Both the position numbers and the translations under genes were made by a program. Of a DNA stretch of 63,242 nucleotides, positions 24,088-33,410 are shown piece by piece. Origin of the DNA: Lachnospiraceae bacterium (GTDB lineage Bacteria > Bacillota > Clostridia > Lachnospirales > Lachnospiraceae); contig JAEEOQ010000070.1 of the NCBI GenBank assembly GCA_016284355.1, forward strand, positions 1-63,242. Direction: 5' to 3'. Below the pieces are notes generated by a model. That model had not been told where the DNA came from and did no database searches. It saw only the letters and a list, made by a program, of their open reading frames with translations. Each line of letters opens with the position of its first letter. Position 1 is the stretch's first letter.

Positions 24088-26508
24088 TTATACGGTGAAA
24101 TTCTTTATGCTGCTTTCAAGCTCTTCGCTGTCTTTGCCAAGTCCTTCGGCTGCTTTATTTAAGGCTTCTACCGCTCTTACCTGCTCGCTTGCCGCACTGC
24201 CAAGCTCTGTAGTCGCTGCTGCAGTCTCCTGAGATGCTGCTGAAATGCTTTCAATAGAACTTAAGGTCTTATCTCTCTTTTGCTCCATAACAGCTATTCC
24301 TTCTGCGATCTTTGCAAGGTTGTCATTAAGCTTATCAACCTGAGTATTTACTGCCGCAAATGATGAAACAGTCTCGCTAAGAGCTTCAGCCTGTGAAGCA
24401 ACGGTTTCCTGAGCACGTTTTGCATTGTCAGCAGTGCTTCTTGTCATCTTCTGGATCTTCTCTATGATCTTTCCGATCTCACTGGCCGAGTTTTTCGACT
24501 GCTCTGCAAGTTTACGTATCTCATCTGCCACTACAGCAAATCCTCTTCCCGCATCTCCTGCTCTGGCCGCTTCTATGGAAGCATTAAGTGAAAGAAGATT
24601 TGTCTGACTTGCAATATCATCGATAGTCTCAATGATAGAGGTAATGGATCTGCTCTCAGCCTCAAGTTTCTTGATATCTTCAATCACCACATCTGTGATC
24701 TTAGTTGTATCGTTTGCTTTTTCACTAAGATTTTCTACTGTGCCTATACCGGTTTCAACCGTCTGCTTCGTTTCTTCAGCGATCTGTGCAATCTCGTCGG
24801 TATTTTCATGAACCTCTTTTATCTGATCTGAAAGGTCATTCATCTGTACAAAGCAGGCCTCAGCTTCTTTTGCCTGATCGTTAACACCTTCGTCGATATC
24901 ATTTACAGCCTTGTTTATAGCCTGCGTTGACTCTAAGATAAGCTCTGAGGTTCCTGCAACTTCCTGAGCAGAGCCTGCTACCGTCTCACTTATCCTCTTG
25001 GTATCAAAAATAAGATTCCTCATGCTGTCGATCATACTGTTGATACTCTTTGAAAGCGAAGCAAACTCGTCTTTACGCTTCATATGAACCTTTGCTGTAA
25101 GGTCGCCGCCTGCGGTCTTTTCCATGGTCTTGTTTGTAGCCTTTATGGCAGATCCGATACCGTTTGACAGGATAAGACCAAGTCCGATTGCTATAACAGA
25201 ACCAATGATAACCATTATAACAGTAACAACCTTAACCGCATTTGCCTGAGAAACGATAACACTCTTTGGAACAAGGGCACATACCCATGAATCAGATACT
25301 TCAAGTTTTGAATAAAGGAAAAGGTAATCCTTGTTTTTATATTTGCCGTATCTGTATCCTCTTGTTATCTCTTCGCCGTCTTCTGAAACAGTGCTTTCAG
25401 ACTCTGGCTCAAAACCCGACCAGATAAATGAGAATTCTGCAAATTTATCTTTATGCTTTTCATCCGTATATACAGTTTCTCTGTAATCAGGCGTTACAAA
25501 TCCGATAACAGACCCTTCCGGAAGGTTACTCTTTGCAAGGGTATCTGATATAAATTTTGTTGAAATATCGGCAATGATAAGACCACAATTCTGATTTGCA
25601 AGATTAAGAATATGTCTTACATAAGAAATGGCGTAATTCTCACTCTTAAGAGAAAGAATATCGTCTATCTTGGTATGTTCACCGATCCACGCATATTTTT
25701 CTTTAGAATTTTCAAAAGAGCTTATCTCTTCGGTGCCAAGTACCTGTTCATACTTATCTTTTGAAATATTTGTAGAGTTCTGAATACCTGTACCGTATTC
25801 GCCAAGGATAGAAATATTAGATATCTTGCTGTCCTGGTTTGCTGTGGTACCAACACTGCTTTGAACTCTCTTAAACAGGGTACTCTCTTCGAATGCATCG
25901 CTCTTTAAAAAGCCTGCATAATATTTCTGGCAGTCGCTGTTCATCACTATTTCAAAAACTTTGCCGGAAACAGAATCAAGTCCTGCGGAAAGATAGCTTC
26001 CCATCATATCAAGAGATGTAAGGGTCGCCTTCTCATAATTTGTAATAATACCGCTGTAGGCCTTGTTATAGGAAACAATACCAAGTACGATTATAAGCAC
26101 AACAGGTATAAGAAATGCACCTGTAAGTTTTACTTTAATACTGTTTAAAAATGTGTTTCCCGCAGCTGTTTCGTCAGCCTCATCATCAGAAAGCTTTTCG
26201 GCTGCTTCTCTTTCTTCCTGAAGCTTTGCCTGACGCTCCTCACGAAGTCTTCTAATCTCATCGATCCTTGAAAACATAGCTTTTCGCTTCTTGTCTTTTT
26301 CAGCTTTTTTCTTTGCTTTCTCGATCTCCTCTTTGCTCATTCCCTCAGTATCAAGTATCTCTTCGGGAATGTTTTCCTCCTCCGGCAGAATGTTTTCCGC
26401 CTTTACGTCTTCTTTTTCGTTTAATACTTCAATCTCTGCTGTCTCATCTTTCCCGATTTTATCCGGCTTCCCCGCCCTTTTAAAATTCAGGATCTTTGGT
26501 AATTTCAT
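24088..26508 (-). CDS. Methyl-accepting chemotaxis protein with a long cytoplasmic N-tail
   Basis: An 806-residue chemoreceptor. Residues 1-118 are highly charged, with a predicted coiled coil at about 57-105 ([29 protein letters not shown]). Residues about 129-147 form the first span, a dCache-like ligand domain occupies about 150-425, and the second span lies near 430-450. HAMP follows, then the signalling domain with the hairpin tip [45 protein letters not shown]-type sequence. The C-terminus has no NWETF-like tether. A cytoplasmic tail before the first span is unusual. GGGAG precedes the ATG. Confidence 0.92.
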   Translation of the reverse strand: MKLPKILNFKRAGKPDKIGKDETAEIEVLNEKEDVKAENILPEEENIPEEILDTEGMSKEEIEKAKKKAEKDKKRKAMFSRIDEIRRLREERQAKLQEEREAAEKLSDDEADETAAGNTFLNSIKVKLTGAFLIPVVLIIVLGIVSYNKAYSGIITNYEKATLTSLDMMGSYLSAGLDSVSGKVFEIVMNSDCQKYYAGFLKSDAFEESTLFKRVQSSVGTTANQDSKISNISILGEYGTGIQNSTNISKDKYEQVLGTEEISSFENSKEKYAWIGEHTKIDDILSLKSENYAISYVRHILNLANQNCGLIIADISTKFISDTLAKSNLPEGSVIGFVTPDYRETVYTDEKHKDKFAEFSFIWSGFEPESESTVSEDGEEITRGYRYGKYKNKDYLFLYSKLEVSDSWVCALVPKSVIVSQANAVKVVTVIMVIIGSVIAIGLGLILSNGIGSAIKATNKTMEKTAGGDLTAKVHMKRKDEFASLSKSINSMIDSMRNLIFDTKRISETVAGSAQEVAGTSELILESTQAINKAVNDIDEGVNDQAKEAEACFVQMNDLSDQIKEVHENTDEIAQIAEETKQTVETGIGTVENLSEKANDTTKITDVVIEDIKKLEAESRSITSIIETIDDIASQTNLLSLNASIEAARAGDAGRGFAVVADEIRKLAEQSKNSASEIGKIIEKIQKMTRSTADNAKRAQETVASQAEALSETVSSFAAVNTQVDKLNDNLAKIAEGIAVMEQKRDKTLSSIESISAASQETAAATTELGSAASEQVRAVEALNKAAEGLGKDSEELESSIKNFTV

Positions 26509-26590
26509 TTTTCTCCCTGCCTCTCCTTAAGTCTCTTTAATCCGTGAATTTTCCGCGATTTTCCTCCTCTTTTTTAAACCGCATGAATAA

Positions 26591-26619
26591 ATTTTAGCAT
26601 AACGCTAATTGTTATACAA
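26591..26619 (-). promoter_or_regulatory. Promoter of the chemoreceptor gene
   Basis: Minus strand TTGTAT, 17 nt, TAAAAT. No flagellar sigma-28 motif was noticed. Confidence 0.6.
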
Positions 26620-26639
26620 TTACATTTTTTTAATTTTCC

Positions 26640-26692
26640 AAAAAAACCTTTCACAAAAGACATGATATAATTACAATCTTTTGTGAAAGGTT
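26640..26692 (-). terminator. Terminator of the DUF5685/J-domain/membrane-protein unit
   Basis: Perfect 15-bp stem AACCTTTCACAAAAG / CTTTTGTGAAAGGTT with a long loop, followed on the minus strand by at least six U residues. Confidence 0.85.
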
Positions 26693-26734
26693 CTTAAAAT
26701 TTGTGATGTGTACTTAAAAATGAATCAAAAACAG

Positions 26735-27259
26735 TTAATTTTTTAAAAATTTAAGTCTTGAAAGTATGTATCTTACAAATACGTCATAAGCCATATCTGC
26801 AATAACAAAAGCAACTTCAGCAAGAAGTATAAGACATACTCTCATAAAACCGGTATCTGCAGGAGTGAATAAAAAGTCAGAAATAAGGACTACCGGCGGT
26901 ATAAAAAGAAGATTGAATATACCAAGCTTTATAAGAAGGTATGTAATCTTCTTTATATTTTTCTTTGATATGACCTTTTCCCAAAGAAGCTCTCTTATCA
27001 GGATATAGGCCTCCATAAGTCCGTAGGTAAGAACATGGAGCTTAACCGGCAATATAAAAAAGCCAAGTGCCACAGATGCCACAAAATAAACAGCCGACAT
27101 CTTAAGCCCGCAGGCATTTACTACAATACCAAGTACAAAAGATGCAAGGAGCATAAAACTAAGCGAGCTTACATCTATAAGACTGCCTGCAAGGATAAGC
27201 ATCATAGCAAGGGCAAGGCATATGCCGCTTATAGCGATCTTTTTTGTTTTTACATGCAT
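26735..27259 (-). CDS. Six-span membrane protein of unknown function
   Basis: A 174-residue protein with about five to six hydrophobic segments ([86 protein letters not shown]). Its pattern resembles small ECF substrate-binding subunits or DUF2232-like proteins, without a decisive motif. The start at 27259 overlaps the J-domain gene stop by 10 bp (ATGCATGTAA), giving translational coupling, and has GGAGGGG upstream. It is the third gene of a co-oriented trio and likely works with it. Confidence 0.6.
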   Translation of the reverse strand: MHVKTKKIAISGICLALAMMLILAGSLIDVSSLSFMLLASFVLGIVVNACGLKMSAVYFVASVALGFFILPVKLHVLTYGLMEAYILIRELLWEKVISKKNIKKITYLLIKLGIFNLLFIPPVVLISDFLFTPADTGFMRVCLILLAEVAFVIADMAYDVFVRYILSRLKFLKN

Positions 27260-27891
27260 CTGCAAAGATCCCCTCCCATGCATTCGCAGAGGGTATCTGC
27301 GATCCAGAGGTCACAGCACATCTTACCGATATCCGGGCCACCGTCATAAGACCTGTATCTGTTACTTACATAGGTGTTGTTGTTTGCTTCGATCTGTGCC
27401 ACAAGCTGGGCATAATCAGTATTCCCCGGCTCCATCATACTGGCCTGACGTGCCTGTGAAAGAGCAAGTATCTTATTGCCAAGGGAAAGATTTGAAACAG
27501 CCGAATAGTAAAACCATCTGGCATTTCTGTTTGAAATGGCATTAAGAGCATTTAAAGCCTCTCTGAACCTTCTTTGGATAATAAGGTGATAAACATTTTG
27601 AAGCTCGAGGCTCTCGCCGTTGCCACTGCTTCGACCGCCATAACCTCCGGCGCTTTGATAACCCTGATTCCCGTAGCTGCCGCCGTAATTTCCGGCGCCT
27701 CCCCGAAGTCTCATTATCTCGTCGTAAGCATCCTGAACCTCTCTGAATTTTTCTTCAGCAAGATCTGCAAGAGGATTTCCTTCGTAAGAATCAGGATGGT
27801 ATTTCCTGCTGAGCTCTCTATATGCTTTTTTGATTTCCTCGTCTGAAGCGTTGCGATTAACGCCCAGTACCTGATAAGGATCATTTGCCAT
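27250..27891 (-). CDS. J-domain protein with a cysteine-rich C-terminus
   Basis: A 213-residue DnaJ-like protein. The J domain is at residues 1-70 ([30 protein letters not shown], with the HPD motif). A glycine/tyrosine-rich linker and an alpha-helical TPR-like segment ([36 protein letters not shown]) follow. The last 25 residues contain six cysteines ([21 protein letters not shown]), suggesting metal binding. It should recruit an Hsp70 to a specific client. The start at 27891 overlaps the DUF5685 stop by 11 bp; GGGAG lies 10 nt upstream. Confidence 0.8.
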   Translation of the reverse strand: MANDPYQVLGVNRNASDEEIKKAYRELSRKYHPDSYEGNPLADLAEEKFREVQDAYDEIMRLRGGAGNYGGSYGNQGYQSAGGYGGRSSGNGESLELQNVYHLIIQRRFREALNALNAISNRNARWFYYSAVSNLSLGNKILALSQARQASMMEPGNTDYAQLVAQIEANNNTYVSNRYRSYDGGPDIGKMCCDLWIADTLCECMGGDLCRCM

Positions 27892-28726
27892 CTTTTTCAT
27901 TCTCCCTTCTGAATCTGTTCCAGACACCATCGTATAAAATATTGCGGAGGATCCCCGCGTCTTTGACTATAGGAAGTTCTTCAAAATATCTGACACACTC
28001 TGACATCTGGAGTGTAAGCATCTCGCCTACCAAATTTTTAAAGTCCTCTTTTTCATATATTCCTTTAAGCGGATTGTAGTTACCGCTTTTTATATCGTCT
28101 TTAATGTCTGTATATGCGTCAAGGATATAGATGTACTTGCCAAGGTAAAAACCGATGTTATATAGTCTTTCCTTCCAATTATCATCTTTATATACAAACA
28201 GTTCTCCCATAAGATCGCCAAAAGTATTGCTTGTGGCTTCTATCTGGGTAAGCGGATCTGATATGTCATCTTTATATTTTTCCTGCAGAGAGTCAAGCTC
28301 TGAAAGTTTACTTTCTATAACGCCGCACTGTCTCGGATACTTTGCCGCCACTTCTTTATAGGCTTTCTTAAAGACCGCCATACCGGCAGAGCCTTTTAAC
28401 TTTTCACCGTCGTTATAATCATCCTTAAACTTAAGAAACGTAAGAGCCATGTTCATGTCAGCCCCGTATTCTGTAACTTCAGACTGAAGTATAAGCTGTT
28501 TTTTAAGAGGATGAGCTATACATGTCCTGTTATCTGTGATAACCTCGCTCTCATAAAGAGCAGTAAGCAAAGTAATAAGAAATGTCATATCGTACGTAAG
28601 CGTCATCTGCCCGAAAGCACCGTATTTCTTTTTAAGTTCTTTGCAAAGCCCGCAGTAAAAACCTCTGATCTCATAATATTCGTTGAATTTAAGCTCAGGC
28701 TTATATACGTTTACATAACCAAACAA
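27881..28726 (-). CDS. DUF5685 family protein
   Basis: A 281-residue, mostly helical soluble protein with the DUF5685 opening [17 protein letters not shown] followed by [16 protein letters not shown] and, later, [11 protein letters not shown]. The CxxC and the following Cys could bind a metal ion. Function unknown. It is the first gene of a tightly overlapping unit with the J-domain protein and a membrane protein, an arrangement that suggests a membrane-linked chaperone or assembly role. Confidence 0.8.
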   Translation of the reverse strand: MFGYVNVYKPELKFNEYYEIRGFYCGLCKELKKKYGAFGQMTLTYDMTFLITLLTALYESEVITDNRTCIAHPLKKQLILQSEVTEYGADMNMALTFLKFKDDYNDGEKLKGSAGMAVFKKAYKEVAAKYPRQCGVIESKLSELDSLQEKYKDDISDPLTQIEATSNTFGDLMGELFVYKDDNWKERLYNIGFYLGKYIYILDAYTDIKDDIKSGNYNPLKGIYEKEDFKNLVGEMLTLQMSECVRYFEELPIVKDAGILRNILYDGVWNRFRRENEKDGK

Positions 28727-28741
28727 AACTTAAACCTCTTT

Positions 28742-28777
28742 AAAAAAATAGCAGGGAAAATTGTTTCTCCCTGCTAT
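28742..28777 (-). terminator. Terminator of serS
   Basis: Minus-strand stem ATAGCAGGGA / CCCTGCTAT with 10-12 nt loop, then seven U residues. Confidence 0.85.
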
Positions 28778-28830
28778 GTTATATGTATTTAAGCCAAAAA
28801 TCAACAAAATATTTATAAAAAATATATTAA

Positions 28831-30126
28831 TTAAGGACGAAGTTCTGTCTTTCCACCCATATATGGCTGAAGTACCTTTGGAATAGTAACACTTCCGTCT
28901 GCCTGAAGATGATTTTCAAGGAAGGCGATAAGCATACGAGGAGGAGCAACAACGGTATTATTAAGAGTATGTGCAAAGTATTTGGTGTTGTTTCCTTCTG
29001 CGTCTTTGCCCTTAACACGGATGTTAAGTCTTCTGGCCTGAGCATCGCCAAGGTTAGAACAGCTTCCTACCTCAAAGTACTTCTTCTGACGAGGGCTCCA
29101 GGCCTCTACGTCGCAGGACTTAACCTTAAGATCTGCAAGGTCACCCGAGCAGCACTCAAGAGTACGAACAGGAATATCCATACTGCGGAAAAGATCTACT
29201 GTGTTCTGCCAAAGCTTGTCATACCACATCTTAGAATCTTCCGGCTTACATACAACGATCATTTCCTGCTTTTCGAACTGATGGATACGGTAAACACCGC
29301 GCTCTTCAATTCCGTGAGCACCCTTTTCCTTACGGAAACAAGGTGAGTAGGATGTAAGAGTCTTTGGAAGCTCTTCTTCGTTTATCATCTGGTCGATGAA
29401 CTTTCCGATCATGGAGTGCTCGCTGGTACCGATAAGGTAAAGATCTTCACCTTCGATCTTGTACATCATGGCATCCATCTCAGCAAAGCTCATAACACCT
29501 GTAACAACGTTGCTTCTAATCATAAAAGGAGGAACGCAGTAGGTAAAACCTCTGTCGATCATAAAATCTCTTGCATATGCGATAACTGCGGAATGGAGTC
29601 TTGCGATATCGCCCATAAGGTAGTAAAAACCGTTTCCTGCTACGCGTCTTGCAGAATCAAGGTCGATTCCGTGAAGGCTTTCCATGATATCTGTATGATA
29701 TGGGATCTCAAAGTCAGGAACCACAGGATCACCGTACTTTTGGATCTCTACATTTTCACTGTCATCTTTTCCGATAGGAACGCTTGGATCGATGATGTTT
29801 GGAATAGTCATCATGATCTTCTTTATCTTTTCATCAAGCTCTGTCTCTACGCCCTCAAGCTCTGCAAGTCTTGCTGCATTTTCAGCTACCTGTTTTTTAA
29901 CGGCTTCAGCTTCTTCTTTCTTTCTCTGTGCCATAAGAGCACCAATCTCTTTAGAGAGCTTGTTACGGCTGTTACGAAGATCGTCAGCCTCCTGCTGTGT
30001 GGCACGTCTCTTTGCGTCAAGCTCGATAACCTCATCTACGAGAGGGAGCTTTGCATCCTGGAATTTGTTACGGATATTCTGTTTAACAACTTCCGGATTC
30101 TCACGGACAAATTTTAAATCTAACAT
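28831..30126 (-). CDS. serS: Seryl-tRNA synthetase
   Basis: A 431-residue class II synthetase. The N-terminal coiled-coil tRNA-binding arm spans about 25-105 (DAKRRATQQEADDLRNSRNKLSKEI). Motif 2 is YSPCFRKEKGAHGIEERGVYRIHQFEKQE and motif 3 is NNTVVAPPRMLIAFLENH. It charges tRNA-Ser (and selenocysteine tRNA if present). The start at 30126 has GAGGAG upstream and begins MLDLKFVRENP, the conserved SerS start. No T-box leader fits in the short upstream region. Confidence 0.97.
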   Translation of the reverse strand: MLDLKFVRENPEVVKQNIRNKFQDAKLPLVDEVIELDAKRRATQQEADDLRNSRNKLSKEIGALMAQRKKEEAEAVKKQVAENAARLAELEGVETELDEKIKKIMMTIPNIIDPSVPIGKDDSENVEIQKYGDPVVPDFEIPYHTDIMESLHGIDLDSARRVAGNGFYYLMGDIARLHSAVIAYARDFMIDRGFTYCVPPFMIRSNVVTGVMSFAEMDAMMYKIEGEDLYLIGTSEHSMIGKFIDQMINEEELPKTLTSYSPCFRKEKGAHGIEERGVYRIHQFEKQEMIVVCKPEDSKMWYDKLWQNTVDLFRSMDIPVRTLECCSGDLADLKVKSCDVEAWSPRQKKYFEVGSCSNLGDAQARRLNIRVKGKDAEGNNTKYFAHTLNNTVVAPPRMLIAFLENHLQADGSVTIPKVLQPYMGGKTELRP

Positions 30127-30171
30127 ATCTTTGTTTCTCCTCTTATTCTTATATACGAACCTTTGCAAATT

Positions 30172-30200
30172 ATTTTATAGCCTAATGCTCCGCTTGTAAA
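30172..30200 (-). promoter_or_regulatory. Promoter of serS
   Basis: Minus strand TTTACA, 17 nt, TAAAAT. Confidence 0.6.
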
Positions 30201-30233
30201 GTGTTTTATCAAAACTTACACAAAGCTTTAAAC

Positions 30234-30953
30234 TTATTTTGTAATAAGGTCGTTATATTCACTCTTAAGCGGTGCCTCGCACATATTTACAGACTTTCTT
30301 GCAAGCACCTCAAGCCCGTCTATAAAGCCTGCTCCGACTTTATAGTCTGCCTTTATTACAGAAAGTTCGGTGCAGCCAAGTATAATAACATCTGCCCCGG
30401 CTTCGCGAAGCGTTGTCTTTACGCCAAAAAACCTGTCCATATCTACAGGCCTGCCAAGCTTGACATTTTCATATATAAGGTGCATAACATCTGCCTGGTG
30501 CTTTGCATCAGGAACTACAGAGCCCATACCCTGTCTTGCAAGTTCTTTTTGAAAAAGACCGCTTTGCACCGTTCCGTCTGTAGCCATGATACCCACATTT
30601 TTACAGCCTGCATCTTTAAGATAGCCTACTGTTTCTTCTATAAGATTGATGATAGGCACATTTATGTTATTAACAAGATCTTCGTGGAAATAATGAGCTG
30701 TGATACAAGGTATGGCGATTACCTGCGCCCCGCAGCTTTCAAGAAGCTTTCCTGCCTCTATCATCTGCGGCAGAGGGCTTTTATCGGACTTTCCGATAAT
30801 AAAGCCTGTACGGTCCGGTATACCCGGCTTACTGTCTATTATTATCTCTATATGATCCTGATCGCAGGAAACATCGGTCATATTGGTAATAAGCTCATAA
30901 AAATATGCTGTGGCAAGGGGCCCAAGGCCTCCGATAACTCCAAGTTTTTTCAT
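30234..30953 (-). CDS. Aspartate/glutamate racemase family protein
   Basis: A 239-residue member of the Asp/Glu racemase superfamily (RacX/YgeA-like). The two catalytic cysteines are C83 in IPCITAHYF and C194 in ILGCTELS, and the N-terminal KKLGVIGGLGPLAT is typical. Position 84 is Ile where Asn is usual (PCNTAH), which may shift substrate use. Probable product: a D-amino acid for peptidoglycan or signalling. Start 30953 has AGAGG upstream. It follows the GGDEF gene, after a terminator. Confidence 0.85.
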   Translation of the reverse strand: MKKLGVIGGLGPLATAYFYELITNMTDVSCDQDHIEIIIDSKPGIPDRTGFIIGKSDKSPLPQMIEAGKLLESCGAQVIAIPCITAHYFHEDLVNNINVPIINLIEETVGYLKDAGCKNVGIMATDGTVQSGLFQKELARQGMGSVVPDAKHQADVMHLIYENVKLGRPVDMDRFFGVKTTLREAGADVIILGCTELSVIKADYKVGAGFIDGLEVLARKSVNMCEAPLKSEYNDLITK

Positions 30954-30966
30954 TTTCTTACCTCTA

Positions 30967-31002
30967 AAAAAAGTATGAGATGCCTTTTTGGGGCACCTCA
31001 TA
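30967..31002 (-). terminator. Terminator after the first GGDEF gene
   Basis: Minus-strand stem ATGAGGTGCC / GGCATCTCAT (with one G-U) followed by seven U residues, directly before the racemase ribosome binding site. Confidence 0.8.
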
Positions 31003-31033
31003 AATTTTAAACTCATATTGATATTTTGTCAAA

Positions 31034-32185
31034 TCAACCTGCAAAGGCATAATCATTCTTGCCCTGCTTTTTAACATCGTAAAGAACAGAATCTGCCATT
31101 TCAAAAACTTCTTCATAATCTGTCTTTTCGGCAGTAATTGAAACTCCCATACTGACGGTAATGGAAACCTCTTTATCATCTATCACTCTGGAGTTACGAA
31201 CCTGTTCCATAAATTTTGATATCCTGCTGTCGGCTTCTTCTTTGCCGCCTACCTTCATAAGGACCGCAAATTCATCTCCGCCGACTCTGCCGATTATATC
31301 TCCATTTTTAGCAAAGACTGACTTTGCTATATTAACGATCTCTTTTAATATACGGTCTCCGAAAAGATGTCCGTAGGTATCGTTGAACTTTTTAAAATTA
31401 TCTATGTCTATTATGGCAAAAGCATATAAGTTGCTTTCTTTTCTGTTTTCGTTAAGACAGGCATCTGCTATCTCTGAGAAAACCTCTTTGTTATATACTC
31501 CGGTGAAAGGATCCATCTGAGCCATATATGTAAGCTTTTCAAGCTCTTTTTTCTGAAGATCGATATTAACAAGCTTACCAATAACCTTTACCGGCTTGCC
31601 GTTTTCATCAAAAATAGTCTTTCCTCGAAGATGACTCCAAACGTACTCTCCGCTTGCCCCGAGTGCACGAAATTCGTGTTCTATCATCTCTTTGCCGGAG
31701 ATAAGATCGTCAATAAAATCTCTGAACACCGAAAGATCTTCTCTGTGGATATACCTGATCTCGGAACCTGACTCTCTGAAGTTCTCAATCTTGTTATTTC
31801 TGCCGTAAACGTCTGTAAACCTCGGAGAATTGACCATAAGGTCATTTTCTATATCGTATTCAAAAAGGATGTCGTTGCTTATCTCCATAGCAACGCGGTA
31901 TTTTGATTCTTCCTGTGCCGATTTTTTGGCTATCTCTTTTTGAACACGGAGCTGCATCCTGCTTCTTTCCATAACGTAAAGAACAATAAGGATACATAAA
32001 AAAATAGTTACTGCCATGATATGTAAGTGATGTCTCGTTACATAATCGATCAGTAACCCGCTAACGGGAGCCCCCGCAGCGGCCTGCGCCATAGCTGCTT
32101 TAGCATCAGCAGAAAAACCCACATGTAGCAAAATGCAAGCGATCACAGCCAAGGCGACGGATAATCTGGCGATAAAGATCTTCAT
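31034..32185 (-). CDS. Membrane-bound PAS-GGDEF diguanylate cyclase
   Basis: A 383-residue protein. One hydrophobic N-terminal segment (residues 5-22), a short outer loop and a second span (about 57-73) precede a PAS_3-like domain (about 95-210: NDILFEYDIENDLMVNSPRF..YVWSHLRGKTIFDENGKPVKVIGKLVNI). The GGDEF domain is about 215-383, with RVGGDEFAVLM and the preceding IDIDNFKKFNDTYGH. No RxxD inhibitory site was identified. It should make c-di-GMP. Its gene lies directly behind a c-di-GMP riboswitch, which would allow product feedback on its own expression. Confidence 0.9.
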   Translation of the reverse strand: MKIFIARLSVALAVIACILLHVGFSADAKAAMAQAAAGAPVSGLLIDYVTRHHLHIMAVTIFLCILIVLYVMERSRMQLRVQKEIAKKSAQEESKYRVAMEISNDILFEYDIENDLMVNSPRFTDVYGRNNKIENFRESGSEIRYIHREDLSVFRDFIDDLISGKEMIEHEFRALGASGEYVWSHLRGKTIFDENGKPVKVIGKLVNIDLQKKELEKLTYMAQMDPFTGVYNKEVFSEIADACLNENRKESNLYAFAIIDIDNFKKFNDTYGHLFGDRILKEIVNIAKSVFAKNGDIIGRVGGDEFAVLMKVGGKEEADSRISKFMEQVRNSRVIDDKEVSITVSMGVSITAEKTDYEEVFEMADSVLYDVKKQGKNDYAFAG

Positions 32186-32218
32186 TTTATCCTAACCTTC
32201 CCCTACTGCCATAATATG

Positions 32219-32253
32219 GCAAAAATAATGCCCTTAAGATTTCTCTTAAGGGC
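32219..32253 (-). terminator. Riboswitch expression-platform terminator
   Basis: Minus-strand stem GCCCTTAAG / CTTAAGGGC, 6-nt loop, then AUUAUUUUUG. It follows the c-di-GMP aptamer by about 12 nt and precedes the GGDEF start. Confidence 0.75.
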
Positions 32254-32264
32254 CTGTAATCAAT

Positions 32265-32360
32265 ACACTGTGCTGCAGCCGGCTGTCATACTGATATATC
32301 AGCTTAGACCCGTTGGCTTTGCGTCCTGCTCTTTCAAGCAGTTTGCCCCTAAACACATGT
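32265..32360 (-). ncRNA. c-di-GMP-I (GEMM) riboswitch aptamer
   Basis: Minus strand shows the diagnostic core: GGGGCAAACTGCTTGAAAGA (P2, with the GAAA tetraloop), GCAGGACGCAAAGCC (tetraloop-receptor and ligand pocket), CGGGTCTAAGCTG, then P3 ending GACAGCCGGCTGC. The ends pair (ACATGTG with CACAGTGT) as P1. It controls the membrane GGDEF gene. Whether binding turns expression on or off depends on the P1/terminator switch, not resolvable by eye. Confidence 0.93.
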
Positions 32361-32363
32361 CTC

Positions 32364-32392
32364 ATTATACACGATACTTTGAGTATTTGCAA
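32364..32392 (-). promoter_or_regulatory. Promoter of the riboswitch-GGDEF transcript
   Basis: Minus strand TTGCAA, 17 nt, TATAAT, starting the transcript a few nt before the aptamer. Confidence 0.8.
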
Positions 32393-32463
32393 CGCCTAAT
32401 ACATCCCATATACACAACAAATCCACACTTTACATAAAGTAATATGGTTTTTAATGTAATTTT

Positions 32464-33384
32464 TTACCTTCCGATGGATTCCACATCGTAAGGAGTAGCC
32501 TGATATACATAATAATTAAGCCAGTTGGTATAAAGTGCATTTGCATGAGCTCTCCACTTAAGGAGCGGGCGCTTGCTTGCATCATCATCCGGATAATAGT
32601 TCTTTGGTATCTGTATATCAAGTCCTTTATCAAGATCTCTGTTAAATTCATTTGCAAGGGTTATCCTGTCGTACTCAGGATGTCCGAATACAAAGATCTG
32701 TCTTCCGTCTTTACTCATACAAAGAAAGACTCCTGCCTCATCGGATTCTGCAAGGATCACAAGCTCTTCCGCCTTTTTTACATCTTCTGATCTTATAGCG
32801 GTATATCTTGAATGAGGCGCAAAAAACACATCATCAAAGCCTCGTACCAGAGGAACCTTTCTGTTCATAACCCTGTGTTCGTATATTCCAAAGAGTTTTC
32901 CGCTAAGTTCTTCTTTTCGTATGCCATAGTGGTAAAATATACCCGCCTGGGCTCCCCAGCAAATGTGAAAAGTACTGGTGACATGGCTCTTGCTCCATTC
33001 AAAAATGCCGCAAAGTTCATCCCAGTAAGCAACTTCTTCGAAAGGAAGCTGCTCTACAGGGGCGCCGGTTATTATAAGGCCATCAAATTTCTTTCCTTTA
33101 ACATCGTCTATGGTCTGATAAAACTGATCCAGATGGCTAAGAGGAGTGTTTTTTCCCACATAGCTTTTTGTAGTAAGAAAAGTAACGTTTACCTGGAGCG
33201 GAGTGTTTGAAAGGCTTCTTAAAAGCTGAAGCTCAGTATCCTCTTTTAATGGCATAAGGTTAAGTATGGCCACTTCAAGGGGACGGATATCCTGAGTAAA
33301 CGCCCTCTTTTCATCCATTACGAAAATGTTCTCATCTTCAAGGATCTTCTTTGCAGGAAGATCATTCTGCACTTTGATCGGCAT
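32464..33384 (-). CDS. metA: Homoserine O-acyltransferase, predicted acetyl-specific
   Basis: A 306-residue MetA. The catalytic cysteine is C142 in [11 protein letters not shown]235 and E237 lie in FGHPEYD, as in the family. Residue 111 is Glu ([12 protein letters not shown]); in studied MetA proteins Glu here gives acetyl-CoA specificity and Gly succinyl-CoA, so O-acetylhomoserine is predicted. It starts methionine synthesis. The start is 26 nt after ligA on the same strand, so it is probably the last gene of rluF-ligA-metA. No SAM riboswitch is present before it. Confidence 0.95.
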   Translation of the reverse strand: MPIKVQNDLPAKKILEDENIFVMDEKRAFTQDIRPLEVAILNLMPLKEDTELQLLRSLSNTPLQVNVTFLTTKSYVGKNTPLSHLDQFYQTIDDVKGKKFDGLIITGAPVEQLPFEEVAYWDELCGIFEWSKSHVTSTFHICWGAQAGIFYHYGIRKEELSGKLFGIYEHRVMNRKVPLVRGFDDVFFAPHSRYTAIRSEDVKKAEELVILAESDEAGVFLCMSKDGRQIFVFGHPEYDRITLANEFNRDLDKGLDIQIPKNYYPDDDASKRPLLKWRAHANALYTNWLNYYVYQATPYDVESIGR

Positions 33385-33410
33385 ATTTATTACCCCCTCA
33401 TTGATAAAAA

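Noticed and set aside
29416-30117. 233-codon plus-strand open frame opposite serS
   Set aside because: It is an antisense shadow of a full-length, conserved serS with no ribosome binding site or recognisable domain.
30127-30233. T-box leader for serS
   Set aside because: The interval is only about 100 nt and lacks the T-box sequence and specifier stem.
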